Shown here: positions 36,695-46,443 of the stretch, piece after piece
How the letters are laid out: every line of letters starts with the position of its first letter
How positions within the stretch are numbered: the stretch's first letter is position 1
NCBI GenBank assembly: GCA_001630475.1
Contig: KV419409.1
Coordinates: 310,001 to 374,000 of the forward strand
DNA from: Sistotremastrum niveocremeum HHB9708
Taxonomy: Eukaryota > Basidiomycota > Agaricomycetes > Sistotremastrales > Sistotremastraceae
Length of the DNA: 64,000 nucleotides
Direction: 5' to 3'
Program-made: the position numbers and the translations under genes
Notes under the pieces: model-generated
Told to the model about the DNA's origin: nothing
Database searches by the model: none
What the model saw: the letters and a program-made list of their open reading frames with translations, nothing else

Positions 36695-37672
36695 ATGCGT
36701 CCCAGGACTGCACCTATCTTCATTCTCTTAATTCTTTGGGGCGTTGTCGTGACAAAGCCATTGCCTCAGGATAGTTCCATATCTAGGGAATGCGACGAGC
36801 AGGTGCGTCCCGCCTCAAACCCCAGTTATTGGCGTTAATTGTACTATACCTCAACATGCAGCGCATAGCTTGCTCCGATAATGGGTTCTCAACGGTGAGA
36901 ATATTCAGCGCAATGCTCCATTGGATGTCATTGATTTCAGATTCTGTTGCAGGAGGAATGTCAAGAACAGCTTTCAGACTGTCAGGGAGACGAGTCTAAT
37001 CTCGATCTGTCTTTTGAAGTGGAATTTAAACCTCGAGGTCTTGAACTACTAGGTACAAATGCTCGCAGGAACGATGATGGACGAGCGTCAGGCCTCGTGC
37101 TTGTCCCGGGTTTGGACTTGACGCCCAACTCGAACTCGACACTCAACATCAATGCAACGGTCAACGCAAACGACACAGCGCCAGTGAACCCAAACACGAC
37201 GTTGAGCACAAACACAACCTCCGACACAAACACAACAACAGATGCATACTATCCAACGGCGGATCCCTACACAGGGCCTGACCCGGACGTCTCAATAGTA
37301 GATGCATATTACCAAACACAGTACACAACGGTGGATCCGTACACAACGACGGGGGTATATACACCGTTGAGCACGAGTACATCACCGAATATCGATCCCA
37401 CGACAACTTCAGACCCGACCGTCGAAACTGACCCGCCAGTGCTGTCTGCATATCCAAGTGAGAGCACTGCGCCCCCTCCACCCTCTCCACCACCGGTATC
37501 TGCTACGGGAGACCAGGACGGGGAAGTACATGGCAAAGAGACTTCAGAATATCGCACCCACCACGACATCGTAAGTCCAACAGTCATTTTGCACTGAAGA
37601 CCTGAACGGACGAGTGCTGATAACTTTCAGTCCTACTTGATCCCAGGCACATTTGGTAATGAAAGTGATTAA
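36695..37672 (+). CDS. Secreted four-cysteine protein, copy 1
   Basis: Four exons (36695-36802, 36862-36894, 36953-37570, 37631-37672) encode 266 residues. A signal peptide (about residues 1-20) precedes a compact module with cysteines spaced C-x6-C-x9-C-x6-C: SRECDEQRIACSDNG and EECQEQLSDC. The 33-nt exon 2 encodes the middle of the module. The rest is a long Thr/Asn/Pro-rich tail with many N-glycosylation sequons (NST, NAT, NDT, NTT), Tyr-containing repeats such as DAYYPTADPYTG and DAYYQTQYTTVDPYTT, and a Pro-rich end. It is probably secreted and heavily glycosylated, perhaps wall-associated or effector-like. The paralogue at 38666 shares exon plan and Cys spacing but has an unrelated tail. 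Confidence 0.75.
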
Positions 37673-38665
37673 CTGTTATCTGTGTGTACAACTGCCAGTG
37701 TGCCTCGGATAACCATACGAATACATGGATTTGTATATGGGAGTGCTGCATCGGAATCCGTGAATCAGAGCCTGAGTTAAGTAAACGAAATCACGACAAG
37801 AAGCCTTCCTTCACACCAGAATCCTAGTTTATGAGCAGAAAATGAAAGGACGTAGATGTCAAGGTAGATGTGAATTTTATGTGCTGGTCTCGATCCAGTG
37901 AAGAGATGAGCTTGAAGTCGTGTGGGCCTAATGGGTCAGATCATGAGTCAACGTTGTTATTGACCTGTGTTTGCTGCTCCCCAGATCGCTACCCTGGCAA
38001 CCGTGACAGCGCCCGCCAGTCAGGCAAGTGAGCAATGGGCGCTGTGAGGCTCAGGATTCTTCATCAACGACCAAATCTGTGTGAGACATATACGTCGACT
38101 ATAGTTCTTCTCTTGTGCAAACTCTCGATGCTATCTTGGTGGACACTCAGAATCAACGTTAATCAACGTCTGGGTAGTTACATGTACCTGGAGCTCTCCT
38201 CTGTCGATGCGACGTCGATCTCTTCTGGAAGCCCTTCGTTGGAAATGAGCTTGGATTGCTATACGGCACGTTATGATCGTTGAAAGACAGATTGATATCA
38301 CTTACAAAGTCTGCTGTTGACCCTTCTTACGTGGTTGGTCGTGTGGCAAGAAGGCTCTCAAAATCAGTCCAATGCACTTCCTGCAACACTCCAGAAATGC
38401 ACTGTAGTTACGGTCCTCGTTATGGCTCATTTGTTCTCAGCCCCAGACTGCCGCCCAGACTTATATAACAGATCATGGCTTGGGTAAATTTTCGCCGCCG
38501 ATCAACGTTTGCCCTATCTCGACCTATCTCAATTTGTGAGTCTTTTCTTGGCCCTTTAGTCCTGCGTGGAATACTAATACATTGAAACAGATTACCTTCG
38601 TCGCTCATTTCTGGAGCTGGATCTCCCCGTAAAAATATCACACTTGCTACCAGCGCTGCACTAGG
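37673..38665. other. Intergenic, 1.0 kb
   Basis: This separates the two tandem four-cysteine genes. Only short frames are visible (for example 38035-38283), without domains. The promoter of the second gene is presumed to lie near its right end. Confidence 0.35.
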
Positions 38666-39421
38666 ATGGTCCGAATCTATCTCGCGCGAACCTTCAGCTT
38701 GTCTATGCTCGTTCTTTCCATGATGGCCCTCGCATCGGCAGTTCCTCGCGATACGGTACTCAGCAGGGAATGCGCCGAGCAGGTATTCCTCAGCCATATC
38801 CTATTACACCGGATTTATGCTGATAACCACTTCCGTCCATCAGGAGACTGCATGCGAAGACAATGGATTTTCGCTGGTGGATCGTCTTGATTTTCATCTG
38901 ATCGTCTGATTAACATCTTACAGGACACCTGCACCGCCCAATACCAGGACTGTATCTCACCTATTGATAACAACGACAACCCTTCATCCGCCGCGGCAGT
39001 GTCACTCCTCGGTAAGATCGATACGGCTGACCCCAGCCTTGAGGATGCGGTCAATACAGTCACTGGTAGTGAGCCTGTTTCCTCCAAACGCAGCGTTCGT
39101 CCTCGTGGTCATGCTCCACATGTCAAGCCTGCAGTAGGGAAGGGTTCCAAACAGCCTGGGCACGGTGGCGCCAAGGCACCACCTCACTTTACGCCTCCGG
39201 CACCTTTCCATTTCAACGATGTTGATCGGGGTGTAGATCAGCAGGTGAGCATGTTCTGTTATGACAGAGTAGCGATCGCCCAGAAGGATTTTGCTGATAT
39301 GCAGCTCTAGAGAGCTGCCAATAATCCTGGACAACAATCTCAATCTCAAAGCCAATCTCAAGGTCAAGGTCAAGGTCAACCCCAACCTCAACCTCAACCT
39401 CAATTTCAGCCCGGATCCTGA
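38666..39421 (+). CDS. Secreted four-cysteine protein, copy 2
   Basis: Exons 38666-38782, 38844-38876, 38924-39244 and 39311-39421 encode 193 residues. A signal peptide (about residues 1-25, ending LASA) precedes the C-x6-C-x9-C-x6-C module: SRECAEQETACEDNG and DTCTAQYQDC. A His/Lys/Pro-rich middle (HAPHVKPAVGKG, PGHGGAKAPPHFTPPAP) follows, then a Gln tail of SQ, GQ and PQ pairs. The last intron has two acceptors six bases apart (AG at 39303-39304 and 39309-39310). The first gives Leu-stop at once, while the second reads the Gln tail. Retaining the intron also stays open and ends at the same early stop. I prefer the longer form because the Gln tail is a clean in-frame repeat. Confidence 0.72.
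39332..39409 (+). repeat. Hexamer-like CAATCT/CAAGGT/CAACCT tandem repeat
   Basis: About 12 degenerate 6-bp units (CAA plus TCT, GGT or CCT) lie in the last exon of the secreted four-cysteine protein and encode alternating Gln with Ser, Gly or Pro. Such runs often vary in length between strains. Confidence 0.85.
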
Positions 39422-40845
39422 GTTTTCTGAGATCCTCCTCTGCCGTGACTTTGTTCTAGGCGAGAAGGAAATAGGGCGCTCTGTCTCTGATCTGTTGTTG
39501 ACTTTTCTTGAAGGACAGGTCATGCGTAACAAACTGGATGGCGAGTAGTTAGCTGAAGACCGTCGTACGCAACATTGCCCACATGCCTGATGCCCTGCCT
39601 TAGTTACATTGTTGACGTTAGTCTGTGTAGACTTGTCTGATCCGATTGACAGGCCTTCGCATCCTCGAGGACTTTTTTTTTCTGATTTACGATCGTAATA
39701 AGAGCATTTTCGAACTGCAGTGCTTCGAGAGATGGACATATCAATGTGAGAGTATATCCAGCATGTCTGAAGCTCCTTGGTCAATATCGAGGCATATCCA
39801 ATCATCACTAAGGGGACCCTGGTGTGTTGGCCTAGAGCTTATATACGACGTCAAAGTTCTATATCCCTAGAGTAGGTGGGGCTATGTTTACTTAATTCTG
39901 GTGTTGGCTCGGGTTTTCGAAGGATTAGGGAATATTGTAGACCGGATGGCGCCTACCTGTTATTACAGAGTTATATTATCGGGATTGACACCATTTTCAA
40001 AACTGTGGAATCAATGTCCTCAGTATGAACGATTAATATTGAATCTGTCATTGATACCCTTGCAAGGAGTACTAGTAGTGCGACCTCTTCACGACCCGAC
40101 CAGGAAACCGACTCGTGCTCGAACTCATCATCTGAACGAGGTCACAGATTTCATGAAGTTCTAGAACTTGATGTCAATGATGGTTGGAATCTCTTAGTTT
40201 CAGTCTTGTCCTCCGAGTTGATCTTTTCTTGGGAATGGGTCGTGTATTAGATCGCTACGTAACCCGAGTATTGTGGGCTTGTCAACAAGATTTCAAATTT
40301 TGACACTCCGCCGACCTCAGTCACCGTCCAACTACGCACACTCGGATTACGGTCACCCTCCAAATCAAAGCAGTTGACGTTCCTAAACATGTTGCCACCT
40401 CAACCTGTTGAAAAATGTGGATTTTTAATCTCAACCCTTGAATTCTCGTCTCGAAAACGTCTTCTGAGGCTTTCAGCAAACCTCGCTCGTTCTTTTACGA
40501 AATTATGCAGTATCTGTGAAAGGAAACTGACATCAGACGAGAGCTTGCACACTCTCTCCCGTCACGACGAACTTGTGTTTCATGTGGTCCAAGAGAGAGG
40601 ATAAAAGCGGCAGAGTCTACGCCAATGCTAGAGCCATCGTTCGCTTTTAGAGAAAACGGGCTCATCTCCTACACACACTACTTCCTTCAGCGCAAGAGGC
40701 GAAATCCTGTGCATCAGTTGGAAGGACTATCGTGACCACAGTCTTTGCAACTACTCGAAAGAAACTACACAAAATATAATAATGAGTACAGGTTACTGTT
40801 ATTATATATCATAGTCCTATTGGATGTCCGATGTCATCGAGAAGA
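39422..40845. other. Intergenic, 1.4 kb, between convergent genes
   Basis: It contains a few AT-rich patches and short frames only. I looked on the minus strand for a TPR-like continuation of the STAND gene and saw none. A long minus-strand open frame (39002-39808) is an antisense shadow of the repeat-bearing exon. Confidence 0.4.
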
Positions 40846-42786
40846 TTAACAATTGTCCAGAGGGAAATACATTTTAACATGTTCGCGTATGGGTGATAAC
40901 ACCCGTAATCGGACCCGTAATCGGTCAGAAGAATCGTACTGTATCAAAGCCACCTGAAGAAGGGCCGAAACAGCGGCATGGATATTCGTTGATGGACTCA
41001 TAGCAGACTCCAACTCCTTTCGAGAAGCCCCGTCAGGAAATTGCGACAGGGTTTGCAGTGCCGAAAAGGCTTGCGGGGCCCCTTTTAATCGCTCACTGGA
41101 CAGCGAGACTTGGATCGAGATATCCAGATTGGATAAACGATCTTCCAGACCACGAGTGAGCATCGTCGTTTTTTCTTCGCCCCATCGAGCGAGAAGTGCA
41201 GCACAACTGCTGTACTGAGCGAGATTTGCCATCAAGGTGACAGCTAATGGGACGTGGTCTAGGGCTTCCAATAAAGTAGGGAGATCGTCATCGTCCTCTG
41301 ATGTCCCAGAAATGGCGGTGAAAGCCTCTTTGGAGGACTGAGGATCGAGGCAAGGGAGTTGTGGGAGGAAAGGACGAGACCAGACGACGCTGGAAGGGCG
41401 TTCCGCTCCTCGCATCGTTATCAAAAGTGATATTCCAGGAATGTCAGAAAGCGTCTCAAGTACGTATTCGACTTCTTGTCGATTAGCTGGGGATTCCCAC
41501 GGCGTTTCCAGATTATCCAATACCAGAAGGGTCCGCGAAGTCTGACGAGAGAGAAATGATACGAGGGTTTCGAAATCGCTAGGGGTAGTGATGTCGAAAC
41601 TCTCGAGAAGTGATGAGATCAAGCATGATGCATCAGATACGCTTTCGCACGCGATGAAATGTCGGCGGGATTGGTAAATGGATACGACCCGTGAGTCATG
41701 TATGGCTGCGAGTGCAACGCTTGTCTTGCCCATGCCGCCAGCCCCAAGGATGGCAACTCGTGACTGAGCATCTCTTGTCACTTGTTCCACAACCCGGTCG
41801 ACATAAGAAGTTCGACCGAAGAACACCTGAGGTGGTGGCGGTAGAACTTGCTTCGAGGCACTAATCTGGTAGTCAGACTGGGAATAACAACCACCAACAG
41901 CAATAGGGGGTAACGTACCTGACGATTTTTGGGGAGATGTCCTAAGTTTGAAGAAATAAGAAAAAGGGAAAGGACGACGAGGTGCTACACGAACCTTGAG
42001 GGGAAGGGGTGAGTTTGTGAACATTTCTTTCTTCTCTTGGCGGCTCGCCTCCAATAGGGATTCAACCTGGCCATCAAGGTCATCCTCAGTCCCCATCAAT
42101 CGCTTAGATAAATTTATGTTGGCCAAGCGAGTTTGGAACTGATTGGTGTGGACTGATCAGGGAAGGAGGCGCTTCACAAATCCAACACAACGTACTTGGA
42201 ATAGCGAGATCGATCTTTCTAGATCTTCCTCCAATAGCCTCACATCTCCGGAGTTTTTTGTGATTCTTAAAAATCGGGTTGTGATACATCGACTAGATTG
42301 CCGACGTATACGATTCGCTATACCCTCCAGAGCTCTGAATAACAGACGCGTTTGTTAAACTGATGAGATGGCGCCGAAAAATACTAACCGAAGCAATTGT
42401 CCCACACTCCTCGCCAAATCGCCGCTTGGACTCGTACCGGCGTCCGCGAGGGAGCTCGATAAGGTCCAGGCTACCTCCATGACCCTCGTAGAGAGACGCT
42501 CAGCATCCAACTTGTTAGCGTTAGATTCCTGAGATCAAACACGAGTTAGTGGGCGCCAAGCAAATCCTGGATCGAGATGACGTACCCTGAGGGCCTGAGG
42601 ACACGATAGACGACCTGTCAATTTTCACCTCACAACTTGTGAAGGAAAACCACGCACCTCATATATGATCAAAGCAACGCTTGCAATACTTTTGGGATAG
42701 GAGAAGGGTGAGAGATCTGAGATTGACCTCAAAGCACGTAGGATGGTCGACGTGGATGATCTTGAAGGTCCATCGAATGCTGACAT
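40846..42786 (-). CDS. STAND P-loop ATPase with helical N-terminus (NLR-like)
   Basis: Exons 42728-42786, 42658-42688, 42586-42594, 42389-42528, 42196-42334, 41995-42138, 41919-41941 and 40846-41860 encode 519 residues. The N-terminal 120 residues (ESNANKLDAERLSTRV, LLRALEGIANRIRRQ, LEEDLERSISLFQ) form an amphipathic helical domain like the MLKL-type N-termini of fungal NLR-like proteins. The NB-ARC-type ATPase follows: linker PPPPQVFFGR, Walker A LGAGGMGKTS, Walker B TLLVLDNLE, LLITMR, and a winged-helix part ending SPIREHVKMYFPL. The protein stops there, without the TPR or other repeats usual after this domain. Such proteins act in fungal non-self recognition and cell death. The 39-nt first intron and the 9-nt third exon are the least certain parts; the total keeps frame only with that microexon. 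Confidence 0.72.
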
Positions 42787-43779
42787 CTAGCGTCCACAGC
42801 GAGGCGGAGCGGAAGGGAATCGACGACTTATATGTGCTCCAGGCGCCGAAAGACGAGAAAAGAAGGAGAGCTTCGATCTGTACATACAACGAAGGCCACT
42901 GGTAACAAGCAGCCGCGGAGCGCTGGATCGGAACCGTACCGAGCCCAATTAGGAAGCGAAAGCTTCGTGGCCTCGAGGACGGTGTGAGTAAGAGATCGCT
43001 GGTATTTATCCACTTTATGAGTTGGAAGTCGACTCAAGAGGATCTGCTGCGTAGAATGCTCGGGCTATATCTCATCACTCGCGCGCGACGTGGCTCGTTT
43101 TTGACCGTTCATCCAGCCTCCTCTTCATGGCTCCGCGATTATACCAGGCACTGATCTTTGATGGGATAAAGATCGGCGAGCGCCCGTGCCGCATTTGCTC
43201 GCTAACTACACCTTCTGTGCTCGAAGAGTAGGTGACGGCTGATAAGGACCACGTGCAGTCATGTGCATGCTGTAATACGAGTCACACTCTCGAAAGGCAT
43301 TTGTTTGACCGCATTCTTCCATAAAAGATTTTGAATATTTCTTGATGAGAAATCCGGTGCCATAGGCTGCCAGAATAGACCGGAAGACGGAAAGAGCACC
43401 GTATAAAGTCGGAAAGCTTTCTCCATGGGCCCTAACGCTCTTAATCTAGCGCCGATCGAAGCCGAATGACTTTCGCCTAGGTGAGAAAATTTGATTACTA
43501 AGCATGCCAGCCCTCTGCTCAGGAGATAAAACTGGAATTTCTGGCTCACGGTGCAATTAAGACGTTGAGGAGTTTTGATCGATTGTGATCCTCCATGTGG
43601 TATGCGCTCGTATGACTACCTCACGCCTGCTAATGGGAAATCCTCGCGATGTAGAAACTTGATAAACAGACCAATAGTCTCGCCAGTCCCTTTCCGTTCA
43701 GTTCACTTTTGACTGCGCCAAGATGCGAGATTGTGAACCGATGAGGGATAGTGTGGGGGATACACCACCGTTCCTGCCG
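42787..43779. other. Intergenic, 1.0 kb
   Basis: It lies upstream of the STAND gene and presumably holds its promoter. Only short overlapping frames are present, none recognisable. Confidence 0.35.
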
Positions 43780-43967
43780 GATATCGGATTGATATCCCGC
43801 GCGCGACTCTCCGAGCATTCCGCTCCGGATACCGCCTGATATCAGGCCGAGACCTTTTGATGCCAGATCATAAAATCAGGCGATATCGTTTCGAGGCGAT
43901 ATCACACGAGACCCTCCGCCTGGTCTCCTCTGATATCAGCTCTCAGCTGAGAGTCCTCCCGGATATC
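43780..43967. repeat. Cluster of seven GATATC palindromes
   Basis: GATATC occurs at 43780, 43791, 43838, 43882, 43898, 43932 and 43962, seven times in 188 bp. Two are embedded in longer perfect palindromes (14 bp at 43834-43847, 10 bp at 43930-43939). Another 14-bp palindrome, CTCTCAGCTGAGAG, lies at 43940-43953. Confidence 0.8.
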
Positions 43968-44149
43968 CCTCAGTATCCTCATGAGATGCCTTTAGATCAT
44001 AGAATTTTTATTTTATTTTCATTTTCAGAATGGACAGCGCACGAAATAAATGATAAATAGGCAATTATATTCAGGTTTGCTACGAAAGTCTACAATACAA
44101 TTAATGGTTGGCGAGGATACAAAACCTCGTCTGCTGTATAACTCTACAC

Positions 44150-44640
44150 TTATCCCACTGTCTCCACCAGAACTGCTCTCTGCGACATCACTCTCACTCG
44201 AATCGACTCGACATGGGCATCCGCGAGGTCAAACCGAGTCTCTGCTGTGAGTGTGCGTAAGTGTTGAGAAAAGTCATTGAAGAGATCAAGTTGCGCACCT
44301 GAGATATCAGCCCATGCTAGCCAATGTTCAAGAAAAGGAATCTGTAAAGTGGCTGTCAGTACAAGCCTTCGCCACGGTGGAAGCCAGAGAGACATTACCT
44401 TTGGTGGCTCGCCAGACGAGCAGGCTAATTGTTGTCAACGGGATATAGTCAGAAACGGGTCTCATTAGGAATCAAAACAGAGAGCGCACCAAGGGAGACG
44501 ATAGAAGACTTCTTGTCGATCTTGCGGAGGGAAGAACGGGCACAAAGGCGAAGTCGTCGTTGAAGTGATGATGGAGAGTGTTCAGGCGGAGTTGGGAATT
44601 GCGTAACAAGACGTGCGCGGAAAGTTCAACATCACGTGAT
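44150..44640 (-). CDS. Small protein, 3' exons clear, 5' end unresolved
   Basis: The last exon (44150-44341) encodes 63 residues starting IPFLEHWLAWADIS and ending RVRVMSQRAVLVETVG. A 26-nt exon (44399-44424) and a further exon ending at 44490 precede it, with good splice sites and introns of 57 and 65 nt. The phases make CSSGEPPK join to the last exon. The first exon reads either RKIDKKSSIVSL (phase fits, but no ATG) or another frame with better-looking protein (phase does not fit), so the start is not settled. The C-terminal part is helical and charged. I do not recognise the family. The gene lies between two groups of GATATC palindromes. Confidence 0.45.
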
Positions 44641-46443
44641 GTTTAGGGCAGGCTCGGATGACTTGCGCACCGCTGCGTATTTGCCGCTGAGCTGTTCCGC
44701 ACGACGAACAGGCCCAAATTGAGGGCGGGTCGACGAAATCACACTGAGGGAGACCCAAGTAAGCTAATTCATTGAGTTTGATAAGTCGTGGTACATCAGC
44801 TATGTTATGGTAGTGGTAAGCAAGGACTAGCTTTTGATATGTATCTGGCGATATTGGGAGATATCACAGGGATGTCGAGGGATATCCACGGGCATCTCGA
44901 AAGGTATCCCGAGTGCCGAGATCCGGCTGGTATCATTTTGGTCTCAGCCGATATGCGAGATTTGATATCGTGGGAGGATTCGGCTCTGATATTTCTGGGC
45001 CCTCGGGCGGGATCGGTGGTGATAGTGTGGGGGGCCATCAATCATCAGCGACGGAAAAAGCAAGACTGATGAACGTATAACGGATGTTGATCGGACCCGC
45101 ATTTAACGAACAAAAACAGGGTCTACCCCTCACTTTCGCTTCGAAGGAGGAATAGCTGATCCGGATCGCCATTCCGAGAGTTATGAGAAGCCTTCACTTG
45201 CGCAAGCTTGCAACCATACATGGTCTATCTCTCAGAGCAGAGCGTCTATAGCTGACTTGCTGGTTCGGAGTCATTTAGTTGGCTTGGCGGAACACACGAA
45301 GAACCATATGCAGTCCTGCGCAATTTTCGCACCTAGGCTACAACGGGAGATACATGAGCTTGATAAACTCGAAACTGGGATGACGCATACACTCACTCCT
45401 AGCGCTCGCTTTCTTCGAGAAGTTCGTATAGTCCAGCTCATTCCGACAAACCAATCGCAATGGGTATGACAGCGTCAGTCTTGACAGCGTGTCTCGGTTG
45501 AGGTGGGCCGAGTCGACGATCAAATAACATTCCGTCCCGTATTCCATGACGCTGAGTGATACAAGCTCAAACGCTTGTTTAAAGGAGCATGCAACGCGTC
45601 GTGTTTCATCCATCCTGGCCAGTCATGGGAGGAGGAATATCGGACACCCAAGTTCTTCTTGAATTTGACGCGAACGGATCCCGTTATTATAAGACTATCG
45701 ACTAAGAGGAACGAGGCAGTGAGTTCGTCGTTCGCGTCGTCATCTGAAAGGTATCGCGCACCAGAGGGAAATAAAGGACAGCAAAGACAGCCAAAGGGTC
45801 GGCGGGGTCATTTTTTCCAGTCGCGTCTCCAGCGCTGTAAATTCTTTCCAAAACGCGCCATTTTCTGGAGCGGTTCGATATCAAGGTTTCCAAGCATGGA
45901 ATTAACTGGTTCCGGCGCGTTGATTCATGAAATTGGGAAGTTGGAACGAAGTGGTTCAAGACGAAGATTCGGAACCTGCCGGAACATCCCCTAGCGCCCA
46001 AGAGGAAAAGACGGAAAATATTCATAGAACTCACGGAGCGCTTCATGACTGTAGATCACTAAGATTCATGGATAACGGTACATGACGCAGTTCTATTATG
46101 ATCGGAAGAGCAGTGGAAGGAACTTTAAAGTGCTACAAGACCTGAGATATCTGGGCTCGTATGAATTACATGTAGAAGTGACAACTTGGAAGGGTGATGA
46201 TACGATGGGTAGTAACACAGAAGAAGATGGGAGACGTGCAGATTATGAAACGATGATCGCGATCCTGCCATCGATGCGGTGGCAGAGACGCGTATAGCAA
46301 GAGTGAATAAGAATAGTAACCCATGTCAATGACATTGGGATGAAAAAGCCCTTCTTCCGAGGACGCGAGAACCATGAAGGAAAGGGCTAGATATTGAAAG
46401 AGAAAGATGCAAAGATGAGGGCCTGAATGTCGCCAGAAAGACT
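44641..46443. other. Intergenic, 1.8 kb
   Basis: No gene can be supported. The frames at 45575-46046 overlap on both strands and have no domains. The left part holds the second GATATC group (44860-44969). Confidence 0.4.
44860..44969. repeat. Second, looser group of GATATC palindromes
   Basis: GATATC lies at 44860, 44881 and 44964, with many one-base variants between and around (GATATT, GATATG, GGTATC). It resembles the tighter cluster at 43780-43967 in word content, but I could not align the two as one direct or inverted repeat. Confidence 0.6.

Noticed and set aside
39305-39310. 6-nt last exon (Leu-stop) as the main end of the second four-cysteine gene
   Set aside because: It is possible as an alternative, but the next acceptor opens a clean in-frame Gln-rich repeat with its own stop, so the longer form was taken as the main one.
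39002-39808. 268-codon minus-strand open frame with Leu/Arg repeats
   Set aside because: It is antisense to the Gln-repeat exon of the secreted four-cysteine gene; the repeat itself keeps the frame open.
42586-42614. 29-nt version of exon 3 of the STAND gene (acceptor at 42615)
   Set aside because: It breaks the reading frame into the next exon; the 9-nt version using the nearer acceptor keeps frame and joins ALR to ESNANKL.
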